Source: Tepidibacter hydrothermalis (lineage in GTDB: Bacteria > Bacillota > Clostridia > Peptostreptococcales > Peptostreptococcaceae). From it: a stretch of 64,000 bases of DNA. How positions within the stretch are numbered: position 1 is the stretch's first letter; the number at the start of each line of letters is the position of its first letter. Of the stretch, positions 8,985 to 17,578 are shown piece by piece. The notes beneath the pieces are model-generated. The model made no database searches. It saw only the letters and a program-made list of their open reading frames with translations, and was not told the origin of the DNA. The stretch is from NCBI RefSeq assembly GCF_029542625.1, contig NZ_CP120733.1, positions 3,348,001 through 3,412,000 of the forward strand, given 5' to 3'. A program made the translations under genes and the position numbers.

Positions 8985-9014
8985 AAAAATAGCAGGAAGA
9001 TTCCTGCTATTTTT
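8985..9014 (-). terminator. Terminator of the chagasin-like repeat protein gene
   Basis: Inverted repeat AAAAATAGCAGGAA / TTCCTGCTATTTTT, 14 bp, with the T-run on the minus strand just after the stop codon at 9025. Confidence 0.9.
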
Positions 9015-9024
9015 AACTTATTTA

Positions 9025-10905
9025 TTATTCAACTATTATCTTAGTTGCATTTGTAATTGGAGGTAAACTTCTTGTCATAGCTCCACCGTGATATGCTACT
9101 ACCTTACTTCCCTCTTTGATATCTGATTTTGATAATTCTTTTCCTTCTTTATCAACGATCTTAGTTTCATCAGTTATATTGAATTTTATTTGATTGTAAA
9201 GTCCATTTCCTTCAACTAACATATAGTTACCTTCTAAACTCTTAACATCTCCTGTCATAGCATATACTCCTTTAACTACTACTTTAGTTGCATTAGTGAT
9301 TGGAGGTAAGCTAGCAGTCATCATATTTCCATAGTATACTTCAACTTCAGTTCCTTTAGCCAAATCATCTACACTTAAGTTTTGTCCAGCTTCATCAACT
9401 ATTGATGTTTTATCAGTTATGTTAAAATTTATTCCATCATTCATGTTTCCTACAAGAAACATCATTCCGTTTTTCACATTAGTTATTTGAGATATATTTC
9501 CTTCTTTTACATTAATACTTTTAACTACTACCTTCTTTGCACTAGTTATTGGAGGTAAGCTCATAGTCATCATATTTCCATAGTATACTTCAACCTCAAC
9601 TCCTTTAGCTAAAGCATCAACAGTTAATTTTTGTCCAAGTTCATTAACTATTACTGTTTCGTCACTTATATTGAAATTTATTCCATCATTCATATTTCCT
9701 ATAAGAAACATCTTACCATTTTTCACATCAGTTATTTGTGTTATTTTTCCATCTTTCACATTAAGATTAGCAACTACTATTTTTTGAGCATTTGCTATAG
9801 GAGGTAAGCTTCTTGTCATTTTTTGATCATGGTAAACAACTATTTTACTTTCATCCGTTATATCATCTTTTGATAATTTCATACCATCTAAATCTACTAT
9901 TTCAGTATCTTCATTTATATTAAATCTTATTTGATCATACATTCCTTCACCATCAACTAATATAGTATCATTTTCTATTTTAGTAACATTTCCAAACATT
10001 TTATAAAGTCCTAACTCTTCATCAAAATATTTGCTTCCACCTGTATACATGTCTTCTTTTTCCTTTATTGATACTTTTAAATCAGAATCTACAGTTATAG
10101 TGTACTCTTTTGTATTTGTTGTTTTATCTTTTTCTTCACCCGGTCTATATGATTCAAATTTTATTATTGTTGTTCCTTCCTTTAATCCCTCTAATTCCCA
10201 AGTATGCTTTCCTCCAACTCCACAAATAGCTATATTTTCATCGTTTGAAAGTTCGCTATCTATTTTATCTTGTTGATAATTATCAGAAACAACTTTAACT
10301 ATACTTTCATTTTCAATACTATAGTGCCAAACATATCCTGTAGTTGGATTTTCACTTAATGTTATGCTGTTATTTTTTTGTAAAATAACAGTATTACTCT
10401 CTTTATCCCAAGAAACATCGTATCCAAAAGTTTCACATACAAATCTTAAAGGTACAAAAGTTCTGTTGCTTATCAATTTAGCTGATGAATCAAGTTTTAC
10501 TTGTTTTCCATCTACATTAGCATGTTTTTTATTAACAGGTAGTTCAACCTTCTTACCATCTAGCTCAATTGTAGCTGTTTTTGAATCAGCATCCCAAGAA
10601 GCTGTTCCTCCTAAATATTCAGTTATAAATCTTACTGGAACTATAGTTCTTGACTCATCTTTTATTAACATAGGTTTTTGATCTGGAAAAGGTACTATTT
10701 TCCCATCAATATTCACATTTATAATTTTATTTGGTGCATTGCTAATTAGTACTGGAACTGGATTTTCTCCTTGCTCTGATATTAGTATAGGCTTTCTAAT
10801 GTCTATACAAGTAGTTGGCTTTTCATTTGCAAATACTGGCATCATATTAGTTAATAAACTCGCTCCTATTAAAGTTGTAGCTATCGCTTTATTTTTTATT
10901 TTCAT
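9025..10905 (-). CDS. Secreted protein with copper-amine-oxidase-N-like, chagasin-like and four tandem repeat modules
   Basis: A 626-aa protein with a signal peptide ending near PVFANE. Residues about 65-175 hold two Cu_amine_oxidN1-like units (SRTIVPVRFITEYLGG and NRTFVPLRFVCETFGY), common in clostridial surface proteins. Residues about 178-275 match chagasin/I42 inhibitors of cysteine proteases: NPTTGYVWHY and a GGKHTWEL loop. Then come four units of 75-83 residues (305-385, 386-468, 469-551, 552-626), each ending SLPPI-NA-K-VV. Units 2 and 3 are nearly identical, and units 1 and 4 resemble each other more. A likely role is protection from or control of extracytoplasmic cysteine proteases (inference). 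ATG with GGGAG upstream; own terminator. Confidence 0.85.
   Translation of the reverse strand: MKIKNKAIATTLIGASLLTNMMPVFANEKPTTCIDIRKPILISEQGENPVPVLISNAPNKIINVNIDGKIVPFPDQKPMLIKDESRTIVPVRFITEYLGGTASWDADSKTATIELDGKKVELPVNKKHANVDGKQVKLDSSAKLISNRTFVPLRFVCETFGYDVSWDKESNTVILQKNNSITLSENPTTGYVWHYSIENESIVKVVSDNYQQDKIDSELSNDENIAICGVGGKHTWELEGLKEGTTIIKFESYRPGEEKDKTTNTKEYTITVDSDLKVSIKEKEDMYTGGSKYFDEELGLYKMFGNVTKIENDTILVDGEGMYDQIRFNINEDTEIVDLDGMKLSKDDITDESKIVVYHDQKMTRSLPPIANAQKIVVANLNVKDGKITQITDVKNGKMFLIGNMNDGINFNISDETVIVNELGQKLTVDALAKGVEVEVYYGNMMTMSLPPITSAKKVVVKSINVKEGNISQITNVKNGMMFLVGNMNDGINFNITDKTSIVDEAGQNLSVDDLAKGTEVEVYYGNMMTASLPPITNATKVVVKGVYAMTGDVKSLEGNYMLVEGNGLYNQIKFNITDETKIVDKEGKELSKSDIKEGSKVVAYHGGAMTRSLPPITNATKIIVE
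9253..9750 (-). repeat. Tandem duplication inside the secreted repeat protein
   Basis: Two 249-bp units (9502-9750 and 9253-9501) encode repeats 2 and 3, which share long identical stretches such as GNMNDGINFNI and EVEVYYGNMMT. The closeness suggests a recent in-frame duplication within an older four-unit array. Confidence 0.75.
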
Positions 10906-10978
10906 TTTAAATTTCTCCCTCCATATTGTTGTCTATACTTATTAGACGATATGAATTTAAAAAAGTTCCATAAAAATA

Positions 10979-11055
10979 AAAAAATTCGCTTCATGCTATC
11001 TCATGGCTCATGTCGCCAACGATCCCTAACGGTCTCCGTTGCTCAAAAATAGTTG
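10979..11055 (-). repeat. 75-bp CAACG-hairpin repeat, copy 2
   Basis: Same core as at 2515 (CTCATGTCGCCAACGATCC ... CTCCGTTGCTCAAAAATAGT). It lies between the response-regulator stop and the start of the secreted repeat protein. On the minus strand it ends GCGAATTTTTTT. This copy accounts for a third of the 215-bp gap; nothing else was recognised there. Confidence 0.75.
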
Positions 11056-11120
11056 ATATTCCAATTCTTTAATCAATATCATGTAACATTTAAAGTTATA
11101 TACTTAATTGATTATAACTA

Positions 11121-11771
11121 TTATATTTCTAGCCTATATCCAACTTTATATACTGTTTTTATTTCATCTAAGTCTAGCTTTTTTCTTAAACGTTGAATAT
11201 GCATATCTACAGTTCTTGTTTCTCCTAAATAATCATATCCCCAAACCTTCTCTACTATTTTTTCTCTTGATAAAGCTAATCCTTTATTTTCAATAAGTAA
11301 TTTTAAGAGTTCAAATTCTTTCAAGGTTAGCTCTATATGTTCTCCCTTTTTCTTTACAATTCTCTCTTCTAAAAATATTTCTAAGTCTTTTAAATCTAAA
11401 TGATTTTTTCTTTTTCCATATCTTCTTAAAACTGCTTCAACTCTAGCTAAAAGTTCTACTGACTCAAAAGGCTTTACAATATAATCATCCCCGCCTATTT
11501 TAAGACCCTTAACACGATCTGACAAAGAATTTTTTGCAGTTAAAAAAATTACTGGTATGTCTTTATACTTTATCTTCTCCATAATCTGAAATCCATCTAT
11601 ATTTGGAAGCATTATATCAAGAAGAATCAAATCATAATTTTCATTTTGTACAGATTCTAAAGCATCTTTTCCATCGTAAATTTTTACTGTTTCATAACCT
11701 ATCATATTTAAATTAAGTTCAATTAAATCAGATATTGCCTTATCATCCTCTACAATCAAAATTTTTTCCAC
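11121..11771 (-). CDS. OmpR/PhoB-family response regulator
   Basis: A 216-aa two-domain regulator. The receiver domain (1-115) has acidic pair E8/D9/D10, phosphoacceptor Asp52 in LILLDIMLP and the conserved Lys in FLTAKNS. The C-terminal winged helix (about 125-216) has the OmpR-type signature TLKEFELLKLL and RTVDMHIQRLRKKLD. It starts at GTG with AAGGGAAG eight bases upstream. The cognate kinase is very likely the one at 13087, separated from this gene by a lipoprotein gene and a terminator-like hairpin. Confidence 0.93.
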   Translation of the reverse strand: MEKILIVEDDKAISDLIELNLNMIGYETVKIYDGKDALESVQNENYDLILLDIMLPNIDGFQIMEKIKYKDIPVIFLTAKNSLSDRVKGLKIGGDDYIVKPFESVELLARVEAVLRRYGKRKNHLDLKDLEIFLEERIVKKKGEHIELTLKEFELLKLLIENKGLALSREKIVEKVWGYDYLGETRTVDMHIQRLRKKLDLDEIKTVYKVGYRLEI

Positions 11772-11803
11772 TTTTATATCTTCCCTTCTTATCTATACAT
11801 TGC

Positions 11804-11835
11804 AAAAAGTATAAGATACAAATCTTATACTTTTT
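11804..11835 (-). terminator. Terminator/attenuator between lipoprotein and response regulator genes
   Basis: Inverted repeat AAAAAGTATAAGAT / ATCTTATACTTTTT, 14 bp with a 4-nt loop, 9 nt after the lipoprotein stop. Only 32 bp separate it from the GTG of the response regulator, leaving little room for a full promoter, so regulator expression may rely on readthrough. Confidence 0.8.
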
Positions 11836-11844
11836 GATTTTATT

Positions 11845-12996
11845 TTAGAAAATTGCCCAAAACAGTATTCTTTTTGCTTTCGTGTCTAATGTAACTCTAA
11901 CAGTTTTACTTTTATCATATTTAAAATCCATCTCACAATGATTAGGATAAGTTAATTTATTTTTTTTTGAGAATTTCAACTTTTTAATATCATTAACTAA
12001 TTTTTTCCTGTCTATATAATTTAAAGCTAATTGCTTTGCTTTTTCTATATTTATCTCTTCCCTATCCTTCTCTTCATATCTATCTATCGGTCCGTCTCCT
12101 GCCCCTATTAGCTCTCCTGTTTTAGCCTCAATATAAACATAGGGAAGCTCACTCTTTCCATTCTGTTCTAATCCTTTTTTATCCTTAAAACATACCCTCC
12201 ACCAAGTTCTATCTTTTTCCATAAGCTGAATATCATCAATTAAATCTTGTGGATCTAGTTTTTTATCAAAATACTTTTCAATACTCTCTAAAGCTATTTT
12301 TTTTGCTGTTTCTCTATTTATATTTAAATTTTCTCCTTTTTTACCATATTCTCTTATAATACATTTTTCCATGTCTATAACCTTTTTTGTTCTATTATCT
12401 ATTCTAATATAAATAAAATGATCTTCGTTATATCTGTATTTAATATGGGTTTTATCATTTTTATCATCCACTCCCACATTAAATAATTGAATATTTTCAT
12501 TTTTCTTTACAATGTTATTCTTTTCAATAAAACCTTCTGCTACTCTTCTCATTTCTTTTATATCAACCTTATCATATTTTTTTATATCTTTTTTAATATC
12601 TATCTCATGATTGTCTATCAAATTAACAATTTCACCTGTTTGTATATCTATTCCCCCTCCATATGTAGGAGTTTTGCTATTCCCATATCCCCAGCGTACT
12701 ACCCAATACTTATTAGGCCAAAGAGTATCTTCTTCTTGTAACAAAATTTCTTCCTTAAATTTTTTTGTATCTACTTTTTGATTAAAATATTTCTCTAATC
12801 CATCCAGAACAATTTTTCTTGCTTCAGCCTTTGTGATTTTAGCATTGATCTCTTTATTTTCAGCTTTCTTTATGTCATCCTCTTTATTTACCTCTTCTGT
12901 CATTAATTCGTTCTTCTGTACATGAGCATGTCCCATACATCCTGTAGTAAATAAAATAACTATTAAAACCACAGGGATTATTTTTTTAAAATTCAT
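11845..12996 (-). CDS. Lipoprotein with duplicated YcdB/PepSY-like modules
   Basis: A 383-aa protein with lipobox FTTGC (Cys20). It contains an internal duplication: residues about 54-125 (KITKAEARKIVLDGLEKYF ... TGEIVNL) and about 225-300 (NRETAKKIALESIEKYF ... TGELIGA), each followed by a shorter alpha/beta unit. This pattern fits YcdB/PepSY-type extracytoplasmic domains, often linked to peptidase control or cell-envelope sensing. It is sandwiched between the sensor kinase and response regulator, so it may be an accessory sensor partner (inference from position). ATG with AGGGGAGAGGA upstream. Confidence 0.8.
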   Translation of the reverse strand: MNFKKIIPVVLIVILFTTGCMGHAHVQKNELMTEEVNKEDDIKKAENKEINAKITKAEARKIVLDGLEKYFNQKVDTKKFKEEILLQEEDTLWPNKYWVVRWGYGNSKTPTYGGGIDIQTGEIVNLIDNHEIDIKKDIKKYDKVDIKEMRRVAEGFIEKNNIVKKNENIQLFNVGVDDKNDKTHIKYRYNEDHFIYIRIDNRTKKVIDMEKCIIREYGKKGENLNINRETAKKIALESIEKYFDKKLDPQDLIDDIQLMEKDRTWWRVCFKDKKGLEQNGKSELPYVYIEAKTGELIGAGDGPIDRYEEKDREEINIEKAKQLALNYIDRKKLVNDIKKLKFSKKNKLTYPNHCEMDFKYDKSKTVRVTLDTKAKRILFWAIF

Positions 12997-13086
12997 TTAT
13001 CCTCTCCCCTTCCCTTTTACTTTCAAAAAAAGTATACTACGTGGTTTTATACAAAATATTTATAAATTGTAAAATAGTTGTAACAT

Positions 13087-14493
13087 TTAAGGGAATATAA
13101 TTCTAACAACAGTTCCATAATTGATTTTGCTTTCTATTCTGAGTTTTGCTTTATGTATTTTAGAAATTTCTGAGCATATGCTAAGTCCTAACCCTGCTCC
13201 ATTATTTTTTCTTGTTCTGGATTTGTCCACCATATAAAAAGGCTCTAGAACTTTTTCTAAATCTTCTTTGTCTATTCCTATTCCTTCATCTTTTATTTCA
13301 AGAACCGTTTTATTATCCTCATCTTTGTATAGTTTTGAATCTATTTTGCTATTCTCGTAAGAAGCTTTTATAGCATTATCTATCAAATTTGCTATTAATG
13401 TCTTTACTAAATCTCTTTCAACCAGTGCTTGTCCATTCCCATATATATTTAAATTTATATTCTTACCTTCTAGTTTTGGTGTTACAGTCTGTTTTATTTC
13501 CAATAAAATATCTTCTAGATTTTCATTTTTCATATCAAAATCTTCTTTTTTTAATAAAACCAAATCCATCATTTTTATTGATAATTTTTCTAATTGCTTC
13601 CCTTCATTCAGTATATGATTCATTCCTTTTATAAATATCTCTTCATTGTATTTTGTTGCTAATAAAAAATCTGCATATCCAATAATAGATGTGAGAGGGG
13701 TCTTAATTTCATGTGTAAAATTATCAATAAATCGCTGTTTTTTATTGGCACTTTTCTCTAATTCATTTATTTTTTCTTCTACAGCTGTTGCCATTTTATT
13801 AAAGTTAGACGCTAAAATACCAACTTCATCTTCTGTATTTATGTTTACTGTTTCTGAATAGCTTCCGTTGGTAATTATTTGTGTAGCATGTATAAGTTTA
13901 TGTATGGGCTTTGTAATATATTTACTTAAAAAATACATACCTACAGCTAGAAGAACAAAGCTTATCAACTCTAGTTGAATAAAAAAATAATATTGTTTTT
14001 TTCTATCTTCATACAAATAAGTTATATCTCTAACATATGAAAACTTTAAATCCCCTTCTTCTAACTTTAATAAATTGGTAATGTATAGAAATGTTTGGTC
14101 TCCTACATCTCTTATAATGTATCGTCTTCTATCTACTAATGGATTTTTTAATTCCACTCTTTCTCCTTCAATCTCCATATCTATATTGCTGAAAATTTCA
14201 TTGTTATCTTTATCTAAAATCTCTATATAAATCTTTTCATCATTAGAACTCTCTAGATAACGTTTCATCATGATTTCTAAAACATTTTTCTCAAAAACTT
14301 GCGAATATGTTTTTCGATCTTTTATAATCATCTTCACTCCAGAATAAATACTAGAGTGTTCACTAAGACCTCTCTCTATTTCTCTATTTAAGCTTAAATT
14401 ATGGCTATTCTCTAATAAGAAAATTCCCCCTATATTAAATACAATCAAAAACAAAACCAAAGAATATACAAATATCTTTTTCCAAAATTTCAT
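13087..14493 (-). CDS. Membrane sensor histidine kinase
   Basis: A 468-aa kinase: TM1 (about 8-28), an extracytoplasmic domain of about 135 residues, TM2 (about 168-190), HAMP (191-243), HisKA with phosphoacceptor His261 in FTHEIKTPLTS, and HATPase_c with N box NLIDNAIKAS, G1 DEGIGID and G2 GAGLGLSIC. Start ATG follows AGGGGG. It is first in the kinase/lipoprotein/response regulator order, the reverse of the more usual regulator-kinase order. The signal is unknown; a cell-envelope stimulus is plausible given the lipoprotein. Confidence 0.93.
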   Translation of the reverse strand: MKFWKKIFVYSLVLFLIVFNIGGIFLLENSHNLSLNREIERGLSEHSSIYSGVKMIIKDRKTYSQVFEKNVLEIMMKRYLESSNDEKIYIEILDKDNNEIFSNIDMEIEGERVELKNPLVDRRRYIIRDVGDQTFLYITNLLKLEEGDLKFSYVRDITYLYEDRKKQYYFFIQLELISFVLLAVGMYFLSKYITKPIHKLIHATQIITNGSYSETVNINTEDEVGILASNFNKMATAVEEKINELEKSANKKQRFIDNFTHEIKTPLTSIIGYADFLLATKYNEEIFIKGMNHILNEGKQLEKLSIKMMDLVLLKKEDFDMKNENLEDILLEIKQTVTPKLEGKNINLNIYGNGQALVERDLVKTLIANLIDNAIKASYENSKIDSKLYKDEDNKTVLEIKDEGIGIDKEDLEKVLEPFYMVDKSRTRKNNGAGLGLSICSEISKIHKAKLRIESKINYGTVVRIIFP

Positions 14494-14561
14494 ATTACCC
14501 CCTAATTTATCCTTTTATAATATTGATTTTATTTTATCATAAATTATTTTTTTGGTAATAA

Positions 14562-14610
14562 TATAAAGTGAAACTTAACTGAGATTAAGTTTTTAATTCA
14601 AATGATTTTT
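14562..14610 (+). repeat. Remnant of the TATAAAG hairpin element
   Basis: The 17-nt string TATAAAGTGAAACTTAA is identical to the left end of the element at 40319 and is followed by a weaker hairpin (TGAGATTAA / TTAATTCA). The rest of the element is absent. It lies between the divergent kinase and ArsR genes. Confidence 0.5.
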
Positions 14611-14652
14611 AATTGTATAATTTACATTTGTATAAATAATAACAAATACAGA

Positions 14653-14683
14653 TTGACAAATATATATTAATATCGTAATATTA
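14653..14683 (+). promoter_or_regulatory. ArsR-operon promoter with overlapping palindrome
   Basis: TTGACA (14653-14658), 17-bp spacer, TAATAT (14676-14681). The inverted repeat TAATAT-cgta-ATATTA (14668-14683) covers the -10, a typical position for an ArsR-family autorepressor operator. Similar half-sites recur at 15022-15045. Confidence 0.65.
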
Positions 14684-14710
14684 TAATATAACGTACTATA
14701 GGAGGAAGCT

Positions 14711-14995
14711 ATGGAAAACTATAAAACTAATCCACAATTATTTGATGAGTACTCAGAACTTTTAAAAGCCTTAGCTCATCCAGTAAGACTTTGTATAGCA
14801 AAAGGCCTTTTAGATGCAGGTTCTAGTAATGTATCTAATATGCAAAATTGTCTTGATATGCCTCAGTCTACTATATCTCAGCATGTTTCAAAATTGAAAT
14901 CAGCGGGTATTATAAAAGGTGAAAGAAATGGACTTGAGATAATTTACAGTGTATCAAATGACAAAGTAAAAGATATAATAAAGGCATTATTTTAA
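14711..14995 (+). CDS. ArsR-family transcriptional repressor
   Basis: A 94-aa winged-helix protein with the ArsR recognition region DMPQSTISQHVSKLKSAGII and HPVRL in helix 2. It lacks the CxC metal site of ArsR/SmtB metal sensors but has two cysteines (C28 in RLCIAKG, C47 in QNCLDMP), compatible with thiol or persulfide sensing as in SqrR/BigR-type ArsR proteins, although those use different positions. It sits 63 bp upstream of a sulfur-transferase fusion, so a persulfide/sulfane-sulfur switch is a reasonable inference. GGAGGAAG precedes the ATG. Confidence 0.88.
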   Translation: MENYKTNPQLFDEYSELLKALAHPVRLCIAKGLLDAGSSNVSNMQNCLDMPQSTISQHVSKLKSAGIIKGERNGLEIIYSVSNDKVKDIIKALF

Positions 14996-15021
14996 TGTGC
15001 CTTTTGTCGGAATTTATATTG

Positions 15022-15045
15022 TAATATTTTAATATATGAATATTA
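15022..15045 (+). promoter_or_regulatory. Second ArsR-like palindrome before the fusion gene
   Basis: TAATAT (15022-15027) and ATATTA (15040-15045) repeat the half-sites of the upstream operator with a longer spacer. The site lies in the 63-bp gap between the repressor and fusion genes. Confidence 0.35.
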
Positions 15046-15058
15046 GGGAGGTCTGAAT

Positions 15059-17527
15059 ATGAGTAAAAAAATAATTATAGTAGGTGGAGTTGCCGGAGGT
15101 GCTTCTACTGCTGCAAGACTTAGAAGATTAGATGAAAAAGCTGAAATCCTTATGTTTGAAAGAGGAGAATATATTTCTTTTGCAAACTGTGGTCTTCCTT
15201 ATTATATAGGTGAAACTATAACTGAAAGAGATGCACTACTTGTTCAAACTGTTGAAGGTATGTCTAAAAAATTTAATATGGATATTAGAAATTTAAGCGA
15301 AGTTATTAAAATAAATAAATTAGATAAAACTGTTACAGTTAAAAACTTGAGAACAAATGAAACTTATGAAGAAAGTTATGATGTATTAGTACTATCTCCT
15401 GGTGCCAGTCCAATTAAGCCACCAATTACAGGTATAGATGATGCTAAAAATTTATTTACTCTTAGAAATATACCTGATACTGATAATATCAAAAAGTTTG
15501 TTGATAATAATAAACCTAAAAAAGCAGTTGTTGTAGGTGGAGGATTTATAGGTATTGAAATGGCAGAAAATCTTCACGATAGAGGTGTTGAAGTCACTTT
15601 AGTTGAAATGGGCAATCAGATAATGGCTCCTGTTGATTATGAAATGGCTAGTATTCTTCACTCTCACATAAAAGATAAAGGTGTAAATTTAATTCTTGAA
15701 GATGGAGTTAAAGAGTTTAAAAACAATGGAAAACAAATAATTCTTTCAAGTGGAAAAGTTATAGATACAGATATGATTATATTATCAATAGGTGTCAGAC
15801 CTGAAAGTTCACTTGCAAAAGATGCTGGTCTTGATATCGGTGAACGTGGAACAATAAAAGTTGATGAAACTCTTAGAACTTCTGACAAAAGTATATATGC
15901 TATAGGTGATGCTATAGAGGTTAAAGATTATATAAATAAAAAACCAACTATGATTCCATTAGCTTGGCCTGCTAATAGACAAGGAAGACTTGCAGCTGAT
16001 CATATAATGGGAAGAAATGTTAAGTACAATGGAACATTAGGAACATCTATAGCAAAAGTATTTGATATGACAGTTGCTTCAACAGGTAATAATGAAAAAA
16101 CTTTGAAAAGACTAGGCATTAAATACAAAGCTATACATGTACATCCAAACTCTCATGCTGGATATTATCCTGGTGCCTTCCCTATATCTTTAAAACTAAT
16201 ATTTGATCTAACTGATGGTAAAATATTCGGTGCCCAAGCTGTAGGATATGATGGAATTGATAAACGTATTGATGTTATAGCTACTGCTATTAAAGGTGGT
16301 CTTAATGTTTTAGATCTTCCAGATTTAGAACTTTCATATGCTCCACCGTATTCATCAGCTAAAGATCCTGTTAATATGGCTGGATATGTTGCTTCTAATA
16401 TAATTGAAGGTATGGTTGATGTTGTTTATTGGGATGAAATAGATAAAATAATTGAAAACGGAGGTCTTTTAATAGATGTTCGTGAATCAATTGAAAGAGA
16501 TATGGGATATATCAAAGGTTCTATAAATATTCCTTTAGGAGAAATAAGAGGTAGACTTGATGAAATACCAAAAGATAAAGAAGTTTATATAACTTGTCAA
16601 GTTGGACTTAGAGGATATCTAGCTTCTAGAATATTATCTCAAAATGGTTACAAGGTTAAGAATTTAGATGGAGGTTATAAAACTTATTCATCTGTATTTG
16701 AACCAAGTACTTCTAACAGTTGTGACTGTGGTGTTACAGATTCTGGAACAACTAATATCGAGGAGGATTGCCTTATGGAAATAGCACCTACTATATCATT
16801 AAATGCATGTGGACTTCAGTGTCCAGGACCTATTATGAAGGTATATCAAAATATAGAAAAGATGAATGAAGGAGAAGTTTTACAAATAAGTGCAAGTGAT
16901 CCAGGCTTTGCAAAAGATATTGCATCTTGGTGTGATAAAACAGGAAATACACTTTTAAAATCTGATTTTGAGAACAATTCATTTAATGCCTTAATTCAAA
17001 AAGGTCAAGGTGGTAATTTAGTTAGATCAAATGATTCTAATACGTTAACTGAAACAAAAGATGGAGCTACTATGGTTGTATTTAGTGGTGATTTAGATAA
17101 AGCTATTGCTTCATTCATAATAGCTACTGGTGCAGCTTCTATGGGTAAAAAAGTAACTATGTTCTTTACATTCTGGGGATTAAATGTTTTAAGAAAACAC
17201 GATGCTCCTAATGTAGAAAAGGATACTCTTGAAAAAATGTTTAGTATGATGATGCCAAAAGGAACTTCTAAACTTCCTTTATCTAAAATGAACATGGGTG
17301 GTATGGGTGCTAAGATGATAACTCATGTTATGGAAAAGAAAAATGTTGACTCACTTGATACTTTAATAAAAAATGCCATGGATTTAGGTGTTCAAATAGT
17401 TGCTTGTTCTATGTCTATGGATGTTATGGGACTTAAAGAAGAAGAATTTATAGATGGAGTTGAAATAGGAGGAGTTGCAAGCTACCTTGGTGCAGCTGAA
17501 GATTCTGGATTAAACCTATTTATATAG
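15059..17527 (+). CDS. CoA-disulfide reductase / rhodanese / TusA / DsrE-like fusion
   Basis: An 822-aa multidomain enzyme. Residues 1-445 are a flavin disulfide reductase with FAD motif GGVAGGAS and the single active Cys44 in SFANCGLPYY typical of CoA-disulfide/persulfide reductases. Residues about 455-550 are a rhodanese domain (Cys513 in ITCQVGLRG). Residues about 578-650 are a TusA/SirA domain (Cys588 in LQCPGPI). The rest (about 660-822) is a DsrE/DsrF-like domain (GAASMGKKVTMFF). This chain could reduce or relay sulfane sulfur between modules using NAD(P)H and CoA. Related fusions are known in Bacillota. Preceded by GGGAGG; no frame disruption seen. Confidence 0.93.
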   Translation: MSKKIIIVGGVAGGASTAARLRRLDEKAEILMFERGEYISFANCGLPYYIGETITERDALLVQTVEGMSKKFNMDIRNLSEVIKINKLDKTVTVKNLRTNETYEESYDVLVLSPGASPIKPPITGIDDAKNLFTLRNIPDTDNIKKFVDNNKPKKAVVVGGGFIGIEMAENLHDRGVEVTLVEMGNQIMAPVDYEMASILHSHIKDKGVNLILEDGVKEFKNNGKQIILSSGKVIDTDMIILSIGVRPESSLAKDAGLDIGERGTIKVDETLRTSDKSIYAIGDAIEVKDYINKKPTMIPLAWPANRQGRLAADHIMGRNVKYNGTLGTSIAKVFDMTVASTGNNEKTLKRLGIKYKAIHVHPNSHAGYYPGAFPISLKLIFDLTDGKIFGAQAVGYDGIDKRIDVIATAIKGGLNVLDLPDLELSYAPPYSSAKDPVNMAGYVASNIIEGMVDVVYWDEIDKIIENGGLLIDVRESIERDMGYIKGSINIPLGEIRGRLDEIPKDKEVYITCQVGLRGYLASRILSQNGYKVKNLDGGYKTYSSVFEPSTSNSCDCGVTDSGTTNIEEDCLMEIAPTISLNACGLQCPGPIMKVYQNIEKMNEGEVLQISASDPGFAKDIASWCDKTGNTLLKSDFENNSFNALIQKGQGGNLVRSNDSNTLTETKDGATMVVFSGDLDKAIASFIIATGAASMGKKVTMFFTFWGLNVLRKHDAPNVEKDTLEKMFSMMMPKGTSKLPLSKMNMGGMGAKMITHVMEKKNVDSLDTLIKNAMDLGVQIVACSMSMDVMGLKEEEFIDGVEIGGVASYLGAAEDSGLNLFI

Positions 17528-17546
17528 TATAATTTTCTATAAAATA

Positions 17547-17578
17547 AAAAACTGATTACTTTAAAGTAATCAGTTTTT
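17547..17578. terminator. Bidirectional terminator
   Basis: Inverted repeat AAAAACTGATTACTT / AAGTAATCAGTTTTT with a 2-nt loop. It also contains the stop codon of the convergent DMT gene. Confidence 0.9.

Noticed and set aside
10031-10681. Plus-strand frames opposite the secreted repeat protein gene
   Set aside because: Antisense shadows with no ribosome sites and no recognisable protein features.
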